A stretch of 64,000 nucleotides of DNA from Mycobacterium sp. 4858 (GTDB lineage Bacteria; Actinomycetota; Actinomycetes; Mycobacteriales; Mycobacteriaceae). The notes beneath the pieces were generated by a model. It was not told the DNA's origin. It did no database searches and saw only the letters and a program-made list of their open reading frames with translations. The stretch spans positions 868,001-932,000 of the forward strand of contig NZ_LT968776.1 of assembly GCF_900240975.1 (NCBI RefSeq), given 5' to 3'. Positions 63,117 through 64,000 of the stretch are shown in pieces. Position 1 is the stretch's first letter; each line of letters starts with the position of its first letter. The translations under genes and the position numbers were made by a program.

Positions 63117-64000
63117 GTGGCTGAAGCCGGTGTGCGGTCGCGGGTTGTGGTCATCGTCGTCTTCGACGACGTAACGATGCTGGACGTCGCGGGAGCGGGG
63201 GAGGTATTCGCCGAAGCCAACCGATTCGGTGCCGACTATCACATAAAGATCGCATCGGTGGACGGTCGCGACGTCACGACCTCGATCGGCGCCCGGTTGG
63301 GCGTCACGGACGCGCTTTCGTCGATCGATTCGGCCGACATCATCATGGTCGCCGGCAGCGACAACCTGCCGCGGCGGGCGATCGATCCCGCGCTTGTCGA
63401 CGCGGTCAAGTCGGCCGCGGAGCGGACCCGACGACTGGCCTCGATTTGCACGGGCTCGTTCATCCTGGCGCAGGCCGGCCTGCTCAACGGCCGGCGCGCC
63501 ACCACGCATTGGCACGAAGCCCGGTTGTTCGCCCGCGCTTTTCCCGACGTCGCCGTCGAGCCGGACGCGCTTTTCGTCCGCGACGGCGACGTGTTCACCT
63601 CGGCCGGGGTGTCGTCGGGCATCGACCTGGCGCTGGCGCTCGTCGAGATGGATCACGGCACCGAGCTGGTCCGCGAAGTGGCCCGATGGTTGGTTGTCTA
63701 TCTCAAGCGGGCGGGCGGCCAGTCGCAATTCTCGGTGCTGGTCGAGGCCGAACCCCCGCCCCAGTCCCCGCTGCGCAAGGTCACCGAAGCGATCTCGGCC
63801 GACCCGGCGGCCAATCACAGCGTGAAAACGCTTGCGGCGCAGGCCTCGCTGAGTACGCGGCAACTGACCCGGCTGTTCCAGTCCGGATTCGGCACCACGC
63901 CGGCCCGCTACGTCGAGATGGTGCGCATCGACGCCGCGCGTGCCGCGCTCGACGCCGGGCGCAGCGTCGCCGACACGGCGCGCCTTGCCGGGTTCGGTAG
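63117..64000 (+). CDS. GlxA-type AraC-family regulator, copy 2 (cut by window end)
   Basis: The window ends inside this gene after about 294 residues. VVVIVVFDDVTMLDVAGAGE opens the DJ-1/PfpI domain; ASICTGSFILAQAGLLNGRR has the conserved Cys; ATTHWHEARLFARAFPDV follows; the AraC HTH begins with AQASLSTRQLTRLFQSGFGT and is cut in RLAGFG. It is close to copy 1 (52088-53059) throughout. GTG start at 63117, in line with the paralog. It likely controls the divergent HD gene and itself. Confidence 0.9.
   Translation, partial: MAEAGVRSRVVVIVVFDDVTMLDVAGAGEVFAEANRFGADYHIKIASVDGRDVTTSIGARLGVTDALSSIDSADIIMVAGSDNLPRRAIDPALVDAVKSAAERTRRLASICTGSFILAQAGLLNGRRATTHWHEARLFARAFPDVAVEPDALFVRDGDVFTSAGVSSGIDLALALVEMDHGTELVREVARWLVVYLKRAGGQSQFSVLVEAEPPPQSPLRKVTEAISADPAANHSVKTLAAQASLSTRQLTRLFQSGFGTTPARYVEMVRIDAARAALDAGRSVADTARLAGFG

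Overview
The window is high-GC actinobacterial DNA that fits a non-tuberculous Mycobacterium. The initiator tRNA, GTG/TTG starts, F420-type and Acg-type enzymes, an Mce-domain protein, and close relatives of M. tuberculosis DosR-regulon genes (Rv2029c, Rv2030c, Rv2032, Rv0079, Rv1733c, Rv3129 and Rv0569/Rv2302 types, several universal stress proteins) all point there. Species cannot be fixed from the sequence alone.

Positions 1-37.4 kb look like a large hypoxia/dormancy island. At least twelve intergenic sites resemble the DosR box (GGGACTWWAGTCCC core), several as pairs 21 bp apart. From left to right the island carries: two universal stress proteins; pfkB with a phosphoribosyltransferase-esterase fusion; an Acg nitroreductase operon; an acetyl-CoA-synthetase / E1alpha / E1beta / E2 / acyl carrier protein / Acg operon; a PPOX protein; a DUF2156 membrane protein with a third stress protein; an SRPBCC protein, an Rv0079-like ribosome-hibernation factor, an acyltransferase and a slipin; a flavodoxin; a secreted serine protease; a four-subunit group 3b-type [NiFe] hydrogenase with its endopeptidase; an Rv1733c-like membrane domain that reads in frame into the hydrogenase beta subunit; a third Acg protein; and a cation/proton antiporter. 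An orphan Mce protein, a TetR regulator, a MalT-type LuxR regulator, a glutathione peroxidase, a DUF2267 protein and a fourth stress protein follow.

At 37.4-40.1 kb two related IS481-family elements (one decayed, one intact) sit head-to-tail against the 3' end of tRNA-fMet. Each is bordered by a 15-bp copy of the tRNA 3' end including CCA. The probable tRNA terminator now lies 2.5 kb away, beyond both elements.

Positions 40.2-54 kb hold a metabolic cluster, mostly on the minus strand: O-methyltransferase, nitroreductase, IclR regulator, GMC oxidoreductase, SDR, LLM flavin oxidoreductase, DsbA-like protein, alpha/beta hydrolase, UbiD decarboxylase and UbiX prenyltransferase, then a GlxA/AraC regulator and another SDR. 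It is interspersed with relics of HD-domain, alpha/beta-hydrolase and LLM genes.

Positions 54-64 kb hold two tandem giant ATPase-LuxR regulators, a cupin, a second nitroreductase, two intact HD-domain genes with a collapsed hydrolase between them, and a second GlxA/AraC regulator cut by the window end. A conserved CCACAGANTGCGACA-like motif lies in front of the HD and GlxA genes and looks like their shared operator.
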